This document shows positions 34,511-42,175 of a stretch of 64,000 nt of DNA, piece by piece; within the stretch, counting starts at the first letter, position 1, and each line of letters begins with the position of its first letter. The DNA is taken from assembly GCA_029785085.1 (NCBI GenBank), contig JAFMAI010000004.1, positions 1 to 64,000 of the forward strand. Direction: 5' to 3'. This DNA is from Nitrososphaerota archaeon. GTDB lineage: Archaea; Thermoproteota; Nitrososphaeria; Nitrososphaerales; Gagatemarchaeaceae. Both the position numbers and the translations under genes were made by a program. A model generated the notes under the pieces. That model was given only the letters and a program-made list of their open reading frames with translations, did no database searches and was not told the DNA's origin.

Positions 34511-35758
34511 ATGCCGATGCCCAAGAACCCAGAATCAGATTCTACGACCGTGAAGCTGTCGAGGGATACCTACTCCAAGCTCGCATCGCTCGGCAAATAT
34601 TCTGAGACCATGGACCAGATCATCCAGCGCCTGACCACCCAGGCGAAGGGGCTCGAGGACGTCGTCGCCGGGAAGAGCTCCATCACCTTCATCGACGGCC
34701 ACGAGGGACGCCTGCTCTACCGCGGCTACGACATAGCAGACCTGACGACTCACTCCAATTACGAGGAAACGGCGTTCCTCCTCTGGAACGGCCATCTCCC
34801 GACCGTGAACGAGCTCAAAGGCTTCAGCGAGGAGCTCGATTCTAAGCGCGCGATACCGCGCGAGCTGGTGTCGATCCTCACCACCCTCCCTCAGAACTGC
34901 GACACCATGGACGCGCTGAGGGTCGGGGTTGCTGCCCTCGGGGTCTTTGACGACCCGATGTACTCGCAGCAGGAGAAAGCCATGTCCATTGCGGCGAAGA
35001 TGGGGACGATGGTGGCGGCGATCCACAGGCACAAGCACGACCAGGAGGTGGTCGCCCCGCGCGAAGACCTCTCCTTCGCGGCCAATTTCCTCTATATGTT
35101 GTCAGGCAAGGTCCCATCCGAAGAGGATTCGAGGCTGATGGACGTCCTACTGATCCTCCATGCGGACCACGAGTTTAACGCTTCGACCTTCACCGCCCGG
35201 GTCATAGCTTCGACCCTCTCGGACATCTATTCGGCCGTCACCGGAGCCGTGGGGGCTCTCAAGGGCCCGCTCCACGGCGGGGCCAACGAGAAGGTGGTCG
35301 AGATGACCGCAGAAATCGGCTCCCCGGCCAAGGTGGACGCCTACATCCGCGGGAAGCTGGCCAGCAAGGCGAAGATCAACGGCTTCGGTCACAGGGTCTA
35401 CAAGACCATGGACCCGCGGGCGAAGATCCTGAGCGACATGGCAGAGCACTTCGTGCGGACTCCGAAGGAGAAGGAGTCGCTGGAGATCATCCAGCGGATC
35501 GAGGCCATACTCCTGAAGGAGAAGAACCTATACCCCAACGTCGACCTCTTCTCCGGACTGGCCTTGAACCACATGGGAGTGCCTGCGTATCTGTTCACCC
35601 CGGTGTTCGCCATAGGCCGTGCTCCCGGATGGCTCGCCCACGTCCTGGAACAGTACGCCGACAACAGGATAATCAGGCCTATCTCGGACTACGTCGGTCC
35701 GCAACTCATGACCTACACCTCCATAGAAGGTCGAACCTCCAAGGGGCTGAGGCCTTGA
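34511..35758 (+). CDS. gltA: Citrate synthase with an RHH/antitoxin-like N-terminal extension
   Basis: Residues from about 46 on are an archaeal-type citrate synthase joining acetyl-CoA and oxaloacetate. Catalytic residues are in GPLHGGANEKV, GFGHRVYKT and NVDLFSG, and ITFIDGHEGRLLYRGYDIAD is the usual start of the domain. The first 45 residues are additional. TTVKLSRDTYSKLASLGKYS followed by ETMDQIIQRL has the strand-helix-helix pattern and sequence of archaeal VapB/DUF7557-type ribbon-helix-helix proteins. A TATA box (AATATACC, about 34476-34484) lies 31 bases before the ATG at 34511, which supports translation of the extension. Its job is unknown: DNA binding or oligomerisation are possible. 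The CBS-domain gene overlaps its stop codon. Confidence 0.92.
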   Translation: MPMPKNPESDSTTVKLSRDTYSKLASLGKYSETMDQIIQRLTTQAKGLEDVVAGKSSITFIDGHEGRLLYRGYDIADLTTHSNYEETAFLLWNGHLPTVNELKGFSEELDSKRAIPRELVSILTTLPQNCDTMDALRVGVAALGVFDDPMYSQQEKAMSIAAKMGTMVAAIHRHKHDQEVVAPREDLSFAANFLYMLSGKVPSEEDSRLMDVLLILHADHEFNASTFTARVIASTLSDIYSAVTGAVGALKGPLHGGANEKVVEMTAEIGSPAKVDAYIRGKLASKAKINGFGHRVYKTMDPRAKILSDMAEHFVRTPKEKESLEIIQRIEAILLKEKNLYPNVDLFSGLALNHMGVPAYLFTPVFAIGRAPGWLAHVLEQYADNRIIRPISDYVGPQLMTYTSIEGRTSKGLRP

Positions 35759-36180
35759 GGGTCGAGGCCCTGGTCAAGCGCAGGCCGGTTACCATAAGCC
35801 CAGGGGCGACCATAAAACAGGCCGCAGAAGTCTTCGCCCGGGAGAAGATCGGCCTCCTGGTGGTAGCGCCCTCTGTGAGCCCGGTGAAGGCAGAGGCCGT
35901 GCTCTCCGAAAGGGACGTGGTCAGGGCCGTGGCGAAGGGGGTGGCCCTCTCGGGGCGGCTGGACGCCGTGTCGACAAAGAAGCTGATCAGCGTCAAGCGG
36001 TCTGACAGAGCCTCCACGGCGGTCAGGCTCATGGCGGACAACGGTATAAGGCACCTGGTGGTGGAGAACGACGACGGGACCCTGTTCGGGGTCCTCTCCA
36101 TCAAAGACTTCTTCCGCGAGGGAAAGCTGCTCAACTCGTTCCTCAGGGAAGAAGACCAAGAGGTCCACGGCGTCGATTAG
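35755..36180 (+). CDS. CBS-domain-pair protein
   Basis: This 141-residue protein consists of two CBS domains: KRRPVTISPGATIKQAAEVF and LLVVAPS...AVLSERDVVRAVA, then KLISVKRSDRASTAVRLMAD and RHLVVENDDGTLFGVLSIKD. Such Bateman modules bind AMP, ADP, ATP or similar ligands and usually regulate a partner. The TTG start (35755-35757) overlaps the TGA of citrate synthase, so expression is coupled. Energy-dependent control of citrate synthase by this protein is a natural but untested inference. No catalytic domain is attached. Confidence 0.85.
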   Translation: MRVEALVKRRPVTISPGATIKQAAEVFAREKIGLLVVAPSVSPVKAEAVLSERDVVRAVAKGVALSGRLDAVSTKKLISVKRSDRASTAVRLMADNGIRHLVVENDDGTLFGVLSIKDFFREGKLLNSFLREEDQEVHGVD

Positions 36181-36468
36181 GCCGTCGAGGGCGTGGTCCG
36201 TCGCCTGGGGTCCAAAGTCCAGATAGCGTCTCGCTCGCTGTAGTGAGCGTCTAGCGTGTCGTCTTAGAAGACTCTCCGCTGGACTTCAGGGTGGAGAAAC
36301 AGGCTTATGCGCCGATTGGCTCGCATCGGTGCGTTCCTAGGTTCCACCGTCGTGTGGACCTTCCTTGGCTTGAACGAGAGACGTAGGTACGTGCTTCCCT
36401 TGCACCTTCGCACCCTGAGTATTTGCCCACCGTAGCAGATTATCTTAAATAACGTAAGAGGCCTCTGG
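36181..36468. other. Intergenic region upstream of nuoA
   Basis: About 290 bases without a gene I can support. The right end contains the TATA box TTAAATAA near 36445-36452, about 20-25 bases before the nuoA start. Confidence 0.45.
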
Positions 36469-36849
36469 ATGCTGAGAATGGCTCTTTTCGGCGACATCGG
36501 GATAATCTTCGTCATGGCCCTCGTCGCGGTGGGGCTCACGGGGCTGGTCATGATAATCCCGCGCCTATTCGCGCCCAGGCGGCCCAACCCGATCAAGAAC
36601 CTCCCCTTCGAGGCAGGCCAAGTCCCCCAGGGCGCCGGCAAGATGCACTTCATGATGCAGTACTACGCCTACCTCCTCATGTTCATAGTGTTCGACGTCC
36701 TCTCTATGTTCCTCTACGCCTGGGCGTCGGCCTACAAGCCACTCGCCCTAGGGCTGTCTTCCGACTGGACGGTGACGCTCTTCATGGGGATGCTCTTCAT
36801 CCCAATGGGCTTCGCCCTGTTCCTCGCGGGGAAGAGAGAGCTATGGTAG
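36469..36849 (+). CDS. nuoA: NADH-quinone oxidoreductase subunit A (complex I)
   Basis: This 126-residue membrane subunit of complex I has three transmembrane helices. The conserved loop after helix 1 reads NPIKNLPFEAGQVPQGAG, corresponding to the K-x-x-x-YECG-x-P region, but Ala-Gly replaces the Cys-Gly seen in many bacterial subunits. QYYAYLLMFIVFDVLSMFLY is the second helix with its conserved acidic residue. ATG at 36469 or 36478 may be the start, given the TATA box at about 36448. First gene of nuoABCD; each following gene overlaps or abuts the previous one. Confidence 0.9.
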   Translation: MLRMALFGDIGIIFVMALVAVGLTGLVMIIPRLFAPRRPNPIKNLPFEAGQVPQGAGKMHFMMQYYAYLLMFIVFDVLSMFLYAWASAYKPLALGLSSDWTVTLFMGMLFIPMGFALFLAGKRELW

Positions 36850-37370
36850 TCGCCCAGCAGCAGAAGGCGGGGACTTTCCAGGTCCTCGTAGGCAAGATAG
36901 ACGACGTCCTTCAGTACGCCATAGGTGACCCCCTGCGCTACCTGGCAAACTGGGGACGCCTCTATTCGCTCTGGCCCGTCCATCTAGAGACAGCCTGCTG
37001 CTCAGTCGAGGTAGGTGCCGCCGCGGGGTCCCGTTTCGACATAGAGCGTTTCGGCACGCTAGAGGCATTCGGCTCTCTCCGCGCCTGCGACCTCATAATA
37101 GTCATGGGGACGGTGACCAGGAAGCTGGCCCCTAGGCTGAAGCTCATCTACGACCAGATGGCAGAGCCGAAGTGGGTCATCGCCATGGGAGCGTGCTCCA
37201 TAACGGGCGGGCTCTACTTCGACTCCTATAACGTCCTCAGGGGCATCGACGACATCATACCGGTGGACGTGTATGTCCCGGGCTGCCCTCCGAGGGCCGA
37301 GGCGCTGATCCAAGGGATAGTCCTACTGCAGGAGAAGATCCGAAGGATGCCCACGCTCAGCGGCCGGTGA
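36843..37370 (+). CDS. nuoB: NADH-quinone oxidoreductase subunit B (complex I)
   Basis: This 175-residue subunit carries iron-sulfur cluster N2, the last electron carrier before quinone. The cysteine ligands are in LETACCSVEVGAA, MGACSITGG and YVPGCPPRAEALIQG, which is the complete pattern CC...C...C. The ATG at 36843 overlaps the end of nuoA by seven bases. As in other archaeal complexes of this kind, the electron donor may be a ferredoxin or F420 unit rather than NADH; no NADH-binding subunits (NuoEFG) occur in the window. Confidence 0.94.
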   Translation: MVVAQQQKAGTFQVLVGKIDDVLQYAIGDPLRYLANWGRLYSLWPVHLETACCSVEVGAAAGSRFDIERFGTLEAFGSLRACDLIIVMGTVTRKLAPRLKLIYDQMAEPKWVIAMGACSITGGLYFDSYNVLRGIDDIIPVDVYVPGCPPRAEALIQGIVLLQEKIRRMPTLSGR

Positions 37371-37957
37371 CGATACCCATGAGCAAGGCCAGTCAGCCAG
37401 CCAATCCCGCTCCTTCCCCGGCCGTGGCTCCGCCGCAGCCGGCCAATGCTCCGCCCAGCTCTGCCCCGGCGGCCGCCCCTGCTGCAAATCCGGACTTGGA
37501 CAGGGCAAAGGCCATCGCCGACAAGATAACGTCGAAGCACCCAGGGACGAAGCTGGAGTGGGTCAAGCCGCGCCGGCTGAAGGTCTCCGCCCCGGCGAGC
37601 ATGATCAAGGACGTGGCGCTCTTCGCCAGGGACTCGCTCGGGTTCGACCACATCAGCACGGTAAGCGGGGTCGACTGGATTGCGAAGAACGCGCTTGAAG
37701 TCGTCTACTTCGTTGGCTCCACGGTCCCAGGCCAGGAGGGGTTCGTCCTGGCCCTCTCCGAGAGGGTGCCCAGGGACAATCCGGTCGTCTCAACCCTGAT
37801 TGGGGTATGGAGGGGCGCGGAGTACCACGAGCGCGAGACGCACGAGATGTTCGGGCTCAACTTCCAGGGCCACCCCGACCAGAGCCACCTCTTTCTCCCG
37901 GAGGACTGGAACGACCTGCCGCCCCTCCGTAAAGACTACGTTTCGCCAGGTAGATGA
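37367..37957 (+). CDS. nuoC: NADH-quinone oxidoreductase subunit C (complex I)
   Basis: The core of this 196-residue protein is the 30-kDa subunit of complex I: DHISTVSGVDWIAKNALEVV, ALSERVPRDNPVVSTLIGVW, HERETHEMFGLNFQGHPD and FLPEDWNDLPPLRKDY. It forms part of the peripheral arm with NuoB and NuoD. The first 45 residues are an unusual Pro/Ala-rich tail before the conserved domain. GTG at 37367 overlaps nuoB; ATG at 37379 is an alternative. It overlaps nuoD by four bases. Confidence 0.93.
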   Translation: MTIPMSKASQPANPAPSPAVAPPQPANAPPSSAPAAAPAANPDLDRAKAIADKITSKHPGTKLEWVKPRRLKVSAPASMIKDVALFARDSLGFDHISTVSGVDWIAKNALEVVYFVGSTVPGQEGFVLALSERVPRDNPVVSTLIGVWRGAEYHERETHEMFGLNFQGHPDQSHLFLPEDWNDLPPLRKDYVSPGR

Positions 37958-39078
37958 GAATGACCCTCGAAAGCGAGTACTCGCCAGACGCCGACCGGAT
38001 CATGGCCGTCTCACTCGGCCCTCAGCACCCGGGAGCCGGCCACTTCCGCATCAGGCTCTGGCTAGACGGCGACTACGTCGTCAAGGCCCTCCCCGACGCG
38101 GGCTACGTCCACAGGGGCGAGGAGAAGATGGGGGAGTACAGGAACTACACCCAGAATGTCCCGCACCTGGAGAGGCCGGTGATACTAGACAGCTCGAACA
38201 TACTCTTCGCCTACTCCTTGGGGGTCGACGAGCTCATGAACAGCAAGGTCCCCCCCAGAGCGCAGTACCTCCGGGTCATCATGTCTGAGATCAACCGCAT
38301 CATCTCGCACATGTACTTCATCGCCATCCAGGGGCTCTTCCTGGGCCACACCACGATGATCACCTGGTGCATGGGCGACAGGGACTTCTGGATTGACCTC
38401 GGCGAGAGGATAGCGGGCGCGAGGGTGACCTTCGCCTACATCATCCCTGGCGGAGTGAGGAACGACATCCCGGAGTTCGCCATCGAGAAAGGGCTCAAGA
38501 CCTGTGACTGGTTCGAGAAGCGCATGGGCGAGTACGAGAAGATATTCTACGACAACCCCATGGTCCACCAGAGATCGGACGGCGTCGGCGTCCTGTCCAG
38601 GGATGACGCCATCGCCTTCGGCGCAACGGGGACCGTCGCCAGAGCCTCCGGGCTCGCGCTCGACGTAAGGAAGGACGAACCCTATAGCTCATACTCGGAC
38701 TTCGAGTTCAAGACGCCGGTGCTCACCCAGGGGGATTCCTGGGCTCGCGCCTACGTCGCGCTGCTCGACATGCGCGAGTCGATCAAGATAATCAGGCAGG
38801 CGCTCAAAGGCCTCCCACAGGGCCCGGTGCGCCTCAAGCTCGGCCCACAGCCGAGGGTCCCCGCGGGGGAGGTGTACTCCAGGACAGAGGCTGCCAGGGG
38901 GGAGATGTCGTACCACATAGTCAGCGACGGCTCGCCGCGCCCCTACCGTCTGAAGATCGGGGTGCCTTCGGCGAAGAACCTCAGGGCCCTGCCGCACCTT
39001 CTGAAGAACGTCCACATAGCAGACATCCCTGTGATCTACTGGAGCCTGAACTACTGGCCGGTCGAAGCGGACCGATAA
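37954..39078 (+). CDS. nuoD: NADH-quinone oxidoreductase subunit D (complex I)
   Basis: This 374-residue 49-kDa subunit helps form the quinone pocket. SLGPQHPGAGHFRIRLWLDG, GYVHRGEEKMGEYRNYTQNV and PRAQYLRVIMSEINRIISHM are the family hallmarks, and the end DIPVIYWSLNYWPVEADR is at the usual place. Relative to hydrogenases the nickel cysteines are absent, as expected for complex I. The operon stops here: the next gene is on the other strand, so nuoHIJKLMN must lie elsewhere if complex I is whole. Confidence 0.94.
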   Translation: MRMTLESEYSPDADRIMAVSLGPQHPGAGHFRIRLWLDGDYVVKALPDAGYVHRGEEKMGEYRNYTQNVPHLERPVILDSSNILFAYSLGVDELMNSKVPPRAQYLRVIMSEINRIISHMYFIAIQGLFLGHTTMITWCMGDRDFWIDLGERIAGARVTFAYIIPGGVRNDIPEFAIEKGLKTCDWFEKRMGEYEKIFYDNPMVHQRSDGVGVLSRDDAIAFGATGTVARASGLALDVRKDEPYSSYSDFEFKTPVLTQGDSWARAYVALLDMRESIKIIRQALKGLPQGPVRLKLGPQPRVPAGEVYSRTEAARGEMSYHIVSDGSPRPYRLKIGVPSAKNLRALPHLLKNVHIADIPVIYWSLNYWPVEADR

Positions 39079-39172
39079 GCCGCCCTCTTCTTGGGCTGTA
39101 AGCGCAGGTCAGCCCAGGAAAAGCACCCTCTGCTTCCGGGTCGTCCCGCGGCAACGCTACCCTTCGGCAATG

Positions 39173-40093
39173 TCACAGTTCCCCCACCGCTACTACGAAG
39201 GGCTCGGCCTCCGGGGTCTTCTCGCCCCTCCTGAGGAGATAGACGCCCAGCATGATCAGTGCTCCCCCGAAGACCTGGACCGCTGTGATCTGCTCCCCGA
39301 GTACCGTGAGCCCGAAGAATGCGCCGAACACCGTGGACGTGGACCATACGAGCAGCATCCTGATCGCCCCCAGTCGTTTGACCGCGGCTATGAACAAAAT
39401 CGTTGCGCCGGAGACCGTGAGCGCCAAGAGGAGCATCACGGCGGAGGAGTAGGCAGAGAATCCGAACGGGAAGCCTCCGACGAGGAAGATGGCGGTCAGG
39501 ATGCATCCCCCGATGAGGTTGCGGAACTTGCTCAGAAGTGCCGTGTCGAACCTCTTCGTGGCGAGCACGATTATGTTGTTCTCGATCGCCCACCCTGCCC
39601 CGGAGCCAAGAATCAGCAGGTTCCCGGCCAGTCCCTGGAGGAACGCTATGTGGGAGAGGTCAAGGTTGGTAGAGACCACCAGGAGCCCTGCCACGATGAG
39701 CAGCCCCCTGGCGGCCTGTCCACGCCCCAGTCTCTCTCCGAATATCGCGAAGGCGATTACGGTGGTAAACAGGACCTCGCCGTTGGCCAGGAGGGAGGCG
39801 TTCACGACTGTAGTCTGGTTCAGGCCCAGGGTGTACATCAGCGGAGCGAGGCCCGCCCCCACGAGCCCGAAGAAGACGAGGTACCTGTAGCTCCCGGGCT
39901 GAGGCTTCCTCCTGGGCTGATACAGCAGCAGGATGAGCCCGGAAAGGAGGAATGTTACCCCTGTGACCACGAGCGGCCCGTTCCTGGCGAGCGAGATCTT
40001 TGTCAGCGCCGACACAGAGCCGGCGCAGACTGATCCAAGGATGGCGTAGAGGTAGCCCTGCCTGGTCTCAGAGTCCCGTCTGTTTCCTCCCAT
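39173..40093 (-). CDS. EamA/DMT-family transporter
   Basis: A 306-residue membrane protein with ten hydrophobic segments in two EamA repeats. Repeat 1 begins YLYAILGSVCAGSVSALTKI; repeat 2 begins LAGNLLILGSGAGWAIENNI and contains TVFGAFFGLTVLGEQITAVQ near its end. Such drug/metabolite transporters export amino acids, nucleosides or drugs. The substrate is not known. It faces the nuo operon and is read from a promoter near 40130 on the minus strand. Confidence 0.85.
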   Translation of the reverse strand: MGGNRRDSETRQGYLYAILGSVCAGSVSALTKISLARNGPLVVTGVTFLLSGLILLLYQPRRKPQPGSYRYLVFFGLVGAGLAPLMYTLGLNQTTVVNASLLANGEVLFTTVIAFAIFGERLGRGQAARGLLIVAGLLVVSTNLDLSHIAFLQGLAGNLLILGSGAGWAIENNIIVLATKRFDTALLSKFRNLIGGCILTAIFLVGGFPFGFSAYSSAVMLLLALTVSGATILFIAAVKRLGAIRMLLVWSTSTVFGAFFGLTVLGEQITAVQVFGGALIMLGVYLLRRGEKTPEAEPFVVAVGEL

Positions 40094-40224
40094 CAGTGCC
40101 CCGGTGCAAGGGCTGTGATGTTCTGGAATTAACCGTAAGTCCGCTTGGTGCTCCCGCTTCGGCCGCAGGACGCACCGTGCGCCGGGAGCTAACGCTTAAG
40201 CCGGCAGAAAGCGCCGATTCTGCG

Positions 40225-40614
40225 ATGTCCTCCGACAAGGAGATCATCGCCGAACTTCAGAAAATAAGGGAGCTCCTCACACCCAAGCCAGCCCCTCCCG
40301 CCCCGCCACCCCCCAAGGGTCTCGCCGCTGAGTTCAAGGCATTCCTCACCAATTACAAGGTCCTCGGCCTCGCCGTGGCCTTCATCCTCGGCGTCTACCT
40401 CGGGAGCCTGGTCCAGGCCCTGGTCACCGACCTGATACTTCCAGCCATCGGCATACCACTGAGCGGCATAGGGAACCTAAGCACCTATGCCGTGACATAT
40501 GCGGAACAGGACTTCCAAATCGGCGCCTTCCTCATAGCCGTCATCACCTTCATCATTGTCGCCTTCGTGGTCTTCCTTATAGTCAAGGTCGCCACCCGAT
40601 ACAAGATACAGTAG
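40225..40614 (+). CDS. mscL: Large-conductance mechanosensitive channel (MscL-like)
   Basis: This 129-residue protein has two transmembrane helices. EFKAFLTNYKVLGLAVAFIL followed by GVYLGSLVQALVTDLILPAI matches MscL TM1, in which the gate residues face the pore. DFQIGAFLIAVITFIIVAFV is TM2. It opens at high membrane tension and protects cells from osmotic downshock. The N-terminus is charged with a proline-rich stretch. I chose the ATG at 40225 because a TTAAG box lies 28 bases upstream; the open frame further upstream has no family similarity. The short C-terminal helix of bacterial MscL is missing. Confidence 0.85.
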   Translation: MSSDKEIIAELQKIRELLTPKPAPPAPPPPKGLAAEFKAFLTNYKVLGLAVAFILGVYLGSLVQALVTDLILPAIGIPLSGIGNLSTYAVTYAEQDFQIGAFLIAVITFIIVAFVVFLIVKVATRYKIQ

Positions 40615-40730
40615 CGAGCTCCCTCAGGTTTTTTCGCCCGACCCATGTGTGAATCGTTGAGCATAGTGTCAATGCTAATTGCCTGGGTCAGTCATGTCGT
40701 CAGCCCGCGACATCGGGTCTGGGTCGAAGG

Positions 40731-41375
40731 TTGAGCAACAAATTCGAAAAGGGCTGGAAGACACAGGAGAAGGAGCCATTCGGGAAGATGGTCCGCGAGA
40801 CGGTCCGCGGGCCCCAGCCTATGCGCCCCCAGATTCAGAAAGCAGCCGATCAGCTGACCAAGGAGGTCGGCCGCCTGGACCAGGCCATGGGCAGGCTCAA
40901 GCTGCGGGAGAGCGCGATATTCAAGAAGACGGTCACCGCCGTCCAGGCGCACGACCAGGAGTCGAGCAAGGCATACTCCAACGAGCTCGCAGAGGTCCGC
41001 AAGATGGAGAAGATTGTCACTCAGTCGAGGATAGCTCTGGAGCAGATCAACACCCGGCTCCAGACAGTAACAGAGATCGGTGACTTCGCATCCACCATCG
41101 CCCCCGCCATCGGAGTGATCAAGAACGTCCGGGCCACGCTAGGCGAGGCGATGCCAGACGCCCAGGGGACCCTGGGGGAGATAGGCGCGCAGCTTAACTC
41201 GGTAATGGTGGATGTCGGCCAGATCACGGGGACGACCTTCTACCAGGCGGAGAACAGCGAAGAAGCCAACAGGATCCTCGCAGAAGCCTCAGCGGTCGCG
41301 GAGAAGCGCATGGCTGACTCGCTCCCAGAGGTCCCGAGCACCAGCGCGGACCAGTCGATCTTCACCAGCGAGTAG
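40731..41375 (+). CDS. CdvB-like ESCRT-III family protein
   Basis: This 214-residue coiled-coil protein of the Snf7/CdvB type polymerises on membranes to drive division or vesicle budding in TACK and Asgard archaea. The helical core reads PQIQKAADQLTKEVGRLDQA, AIFKKTVTAVQAHDQESSKA and YSNELAEVRKMEKIVTQSRI, then ALEQINTRLQTVTEIGD, as in CdvB paralogues. The short C-terminal tail has no clear MIM2 motif or winged helix, so it is a CdvB1/B2/B3-type paralogue rather than full CdvB. The start is a TTG at 40731. cdvA and cdvC are not beside it. Confidence 0.86.
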   Translation: MSNKFEKGWKTQEKEPFGKMVRETVRGPQPMRPQIQKAADQLTKEVGRLDQAMGRLKLRESAIFKKTVTAVQAHDQESSKAYSNELAEVRKMEKIVTQSRIALEQINTRLQTVTEIGDFASTIAPAIGVIKNVRATLGEAMPDAQGTLGEIGAQLNSVMVDVGQITGTTFYQAENSEEANRILAEASAVAEKRMADSLPEVPSTSADQSIFTSE

Positions 41376-41416
41376 GAAGACTCCGCCTATAGTCGGCGGG
41401 CCGCCCGACCGAGGCG

Positions 41417-42115
41417 CTATGCCGGGGAAGAGGTGCTCCACAGAAGCTCAAGGAACTGCTTGAAGTGGCTCGCCACGGCCGGGCTGTCTATCCATCCACA
41501 GGCCGAGTGGTCAGGCAGGCCGATCAGCGCCACCTTGTCGTCCACGAGCAGGTCGAAGGCCACCTGATTCCCCGTCCTGATGTCCACTCCGGGCGGCAGG
41601 AGCCCGACCCCTCCGTCGTCGCATATCGCCCTCACGCTCACCCCCCTTTGCACCGCCCCAGACAGGAGCTCCATGGTCTTCGCGTCTTCCAGTCCCATGG
41701 CTGGCGCCACAAGGATCGCAGTCTCCTTCGCCTCCCTGAGCAGCTCGTACACCTTGGCCCGGACCTTCTCGCTCCCCCTGACGGTGTAGACCAGTTCGGC
41801 CTCCTGGGCGGGCTGGGGGCTGTACAGCTTCTCCAGGGCGTCGAACGTCTCTTCGACTTTCGATTCCACCATCGTCCTGATGCTTGACGGCGCCTTCGCC
41901 CTGTACGTCGCCGGCTTCTTCACCACCAGGTCTGCCCATCCTTTTGAAGCCAGGACCCTCAGCGCAGTGTAAGCGCTCGGTTTCGGGATATCTGCGTCGT
42001 CGGCCACCCGAGCCGGGTCGGCCGGCCCCAGTGACGCCAGAGAGACGTAACACCTGGCCTCGTAGCTGGTGAGTCCCAGGTCTTGCAGCTCACCGATGAC
42101 GTCGCTCCTGTGCAT
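41417..42115 (-). CDS. TrmB-family transcriptional regulator
   Basis: This 232-residue archaeal regulator has an N-terminal winged helix (LGLTSYEARCYVSLASLGPA, IPKPSAYTALRVLASKGWAD) and a C-terminal phospholipase D-like sensor region (VRAKVYELLREAKETAILVA, VSVRAICDDGG). TrmB proteins usually respond to sugars, though some respond to other signals. I put the start at the ATG at 42115, 30 bases after TATATA (42143-42148); the open frame continues to 42136. It diverges from the reductase gene at 42176, and an inverted repeat next to their shared TATA box suggests control of both genes. Confidence 0.85.
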   Translation of the reverse strand: MHRSDVIGELQDLGLTSYEARCYVSLASLGPADPARVADDADIPKPSAYTALRVLASKGWADLVVKKPATYRAKAPSSIRTMVESKVEETFDALEKLYSPQPAQEAELVYTVRGSEKVRAKVYELLREAKETAILVAPAMGLEDAKTMELLSGAVQRGVSVRAICDDGGVGLLPPGVDIRTGNQVAFDLLVDDKVALIGLPDHSACGWIDSPAVASHFKQFLELLWSTSSPA

Positions 42116-42139
42116 AACAGGCCGAAAGGACGGCAAAGC

Positions 42140-42175
42140 TCTTATATAGGATTTTAGTAGCGTTCACGACTACTA
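42140..42175. promoter_or_regulatory. Shared TATA box and operator between TrmB and reductase genes
   Basis: CTTATATAG (42141-42149) is about 30 bases from both the TrmB ATG (42115) and the reductase TTG (42176). The inverted repeat TAGTAG-N9-CTACTA fills 42155-42175, right up to the TTG start. A bound protein there would block transcription of the reductase gene. The same half-sites occur in the PadR promoter at 207-220. Confidence 0.6.

Noticed and set aside
40000-40224. 75-residue N-terminal extension of MscL
   Set aside because: It lies upstream of a well-placed TATA box, overlaps the divergent transporter gene and has no family similarity.
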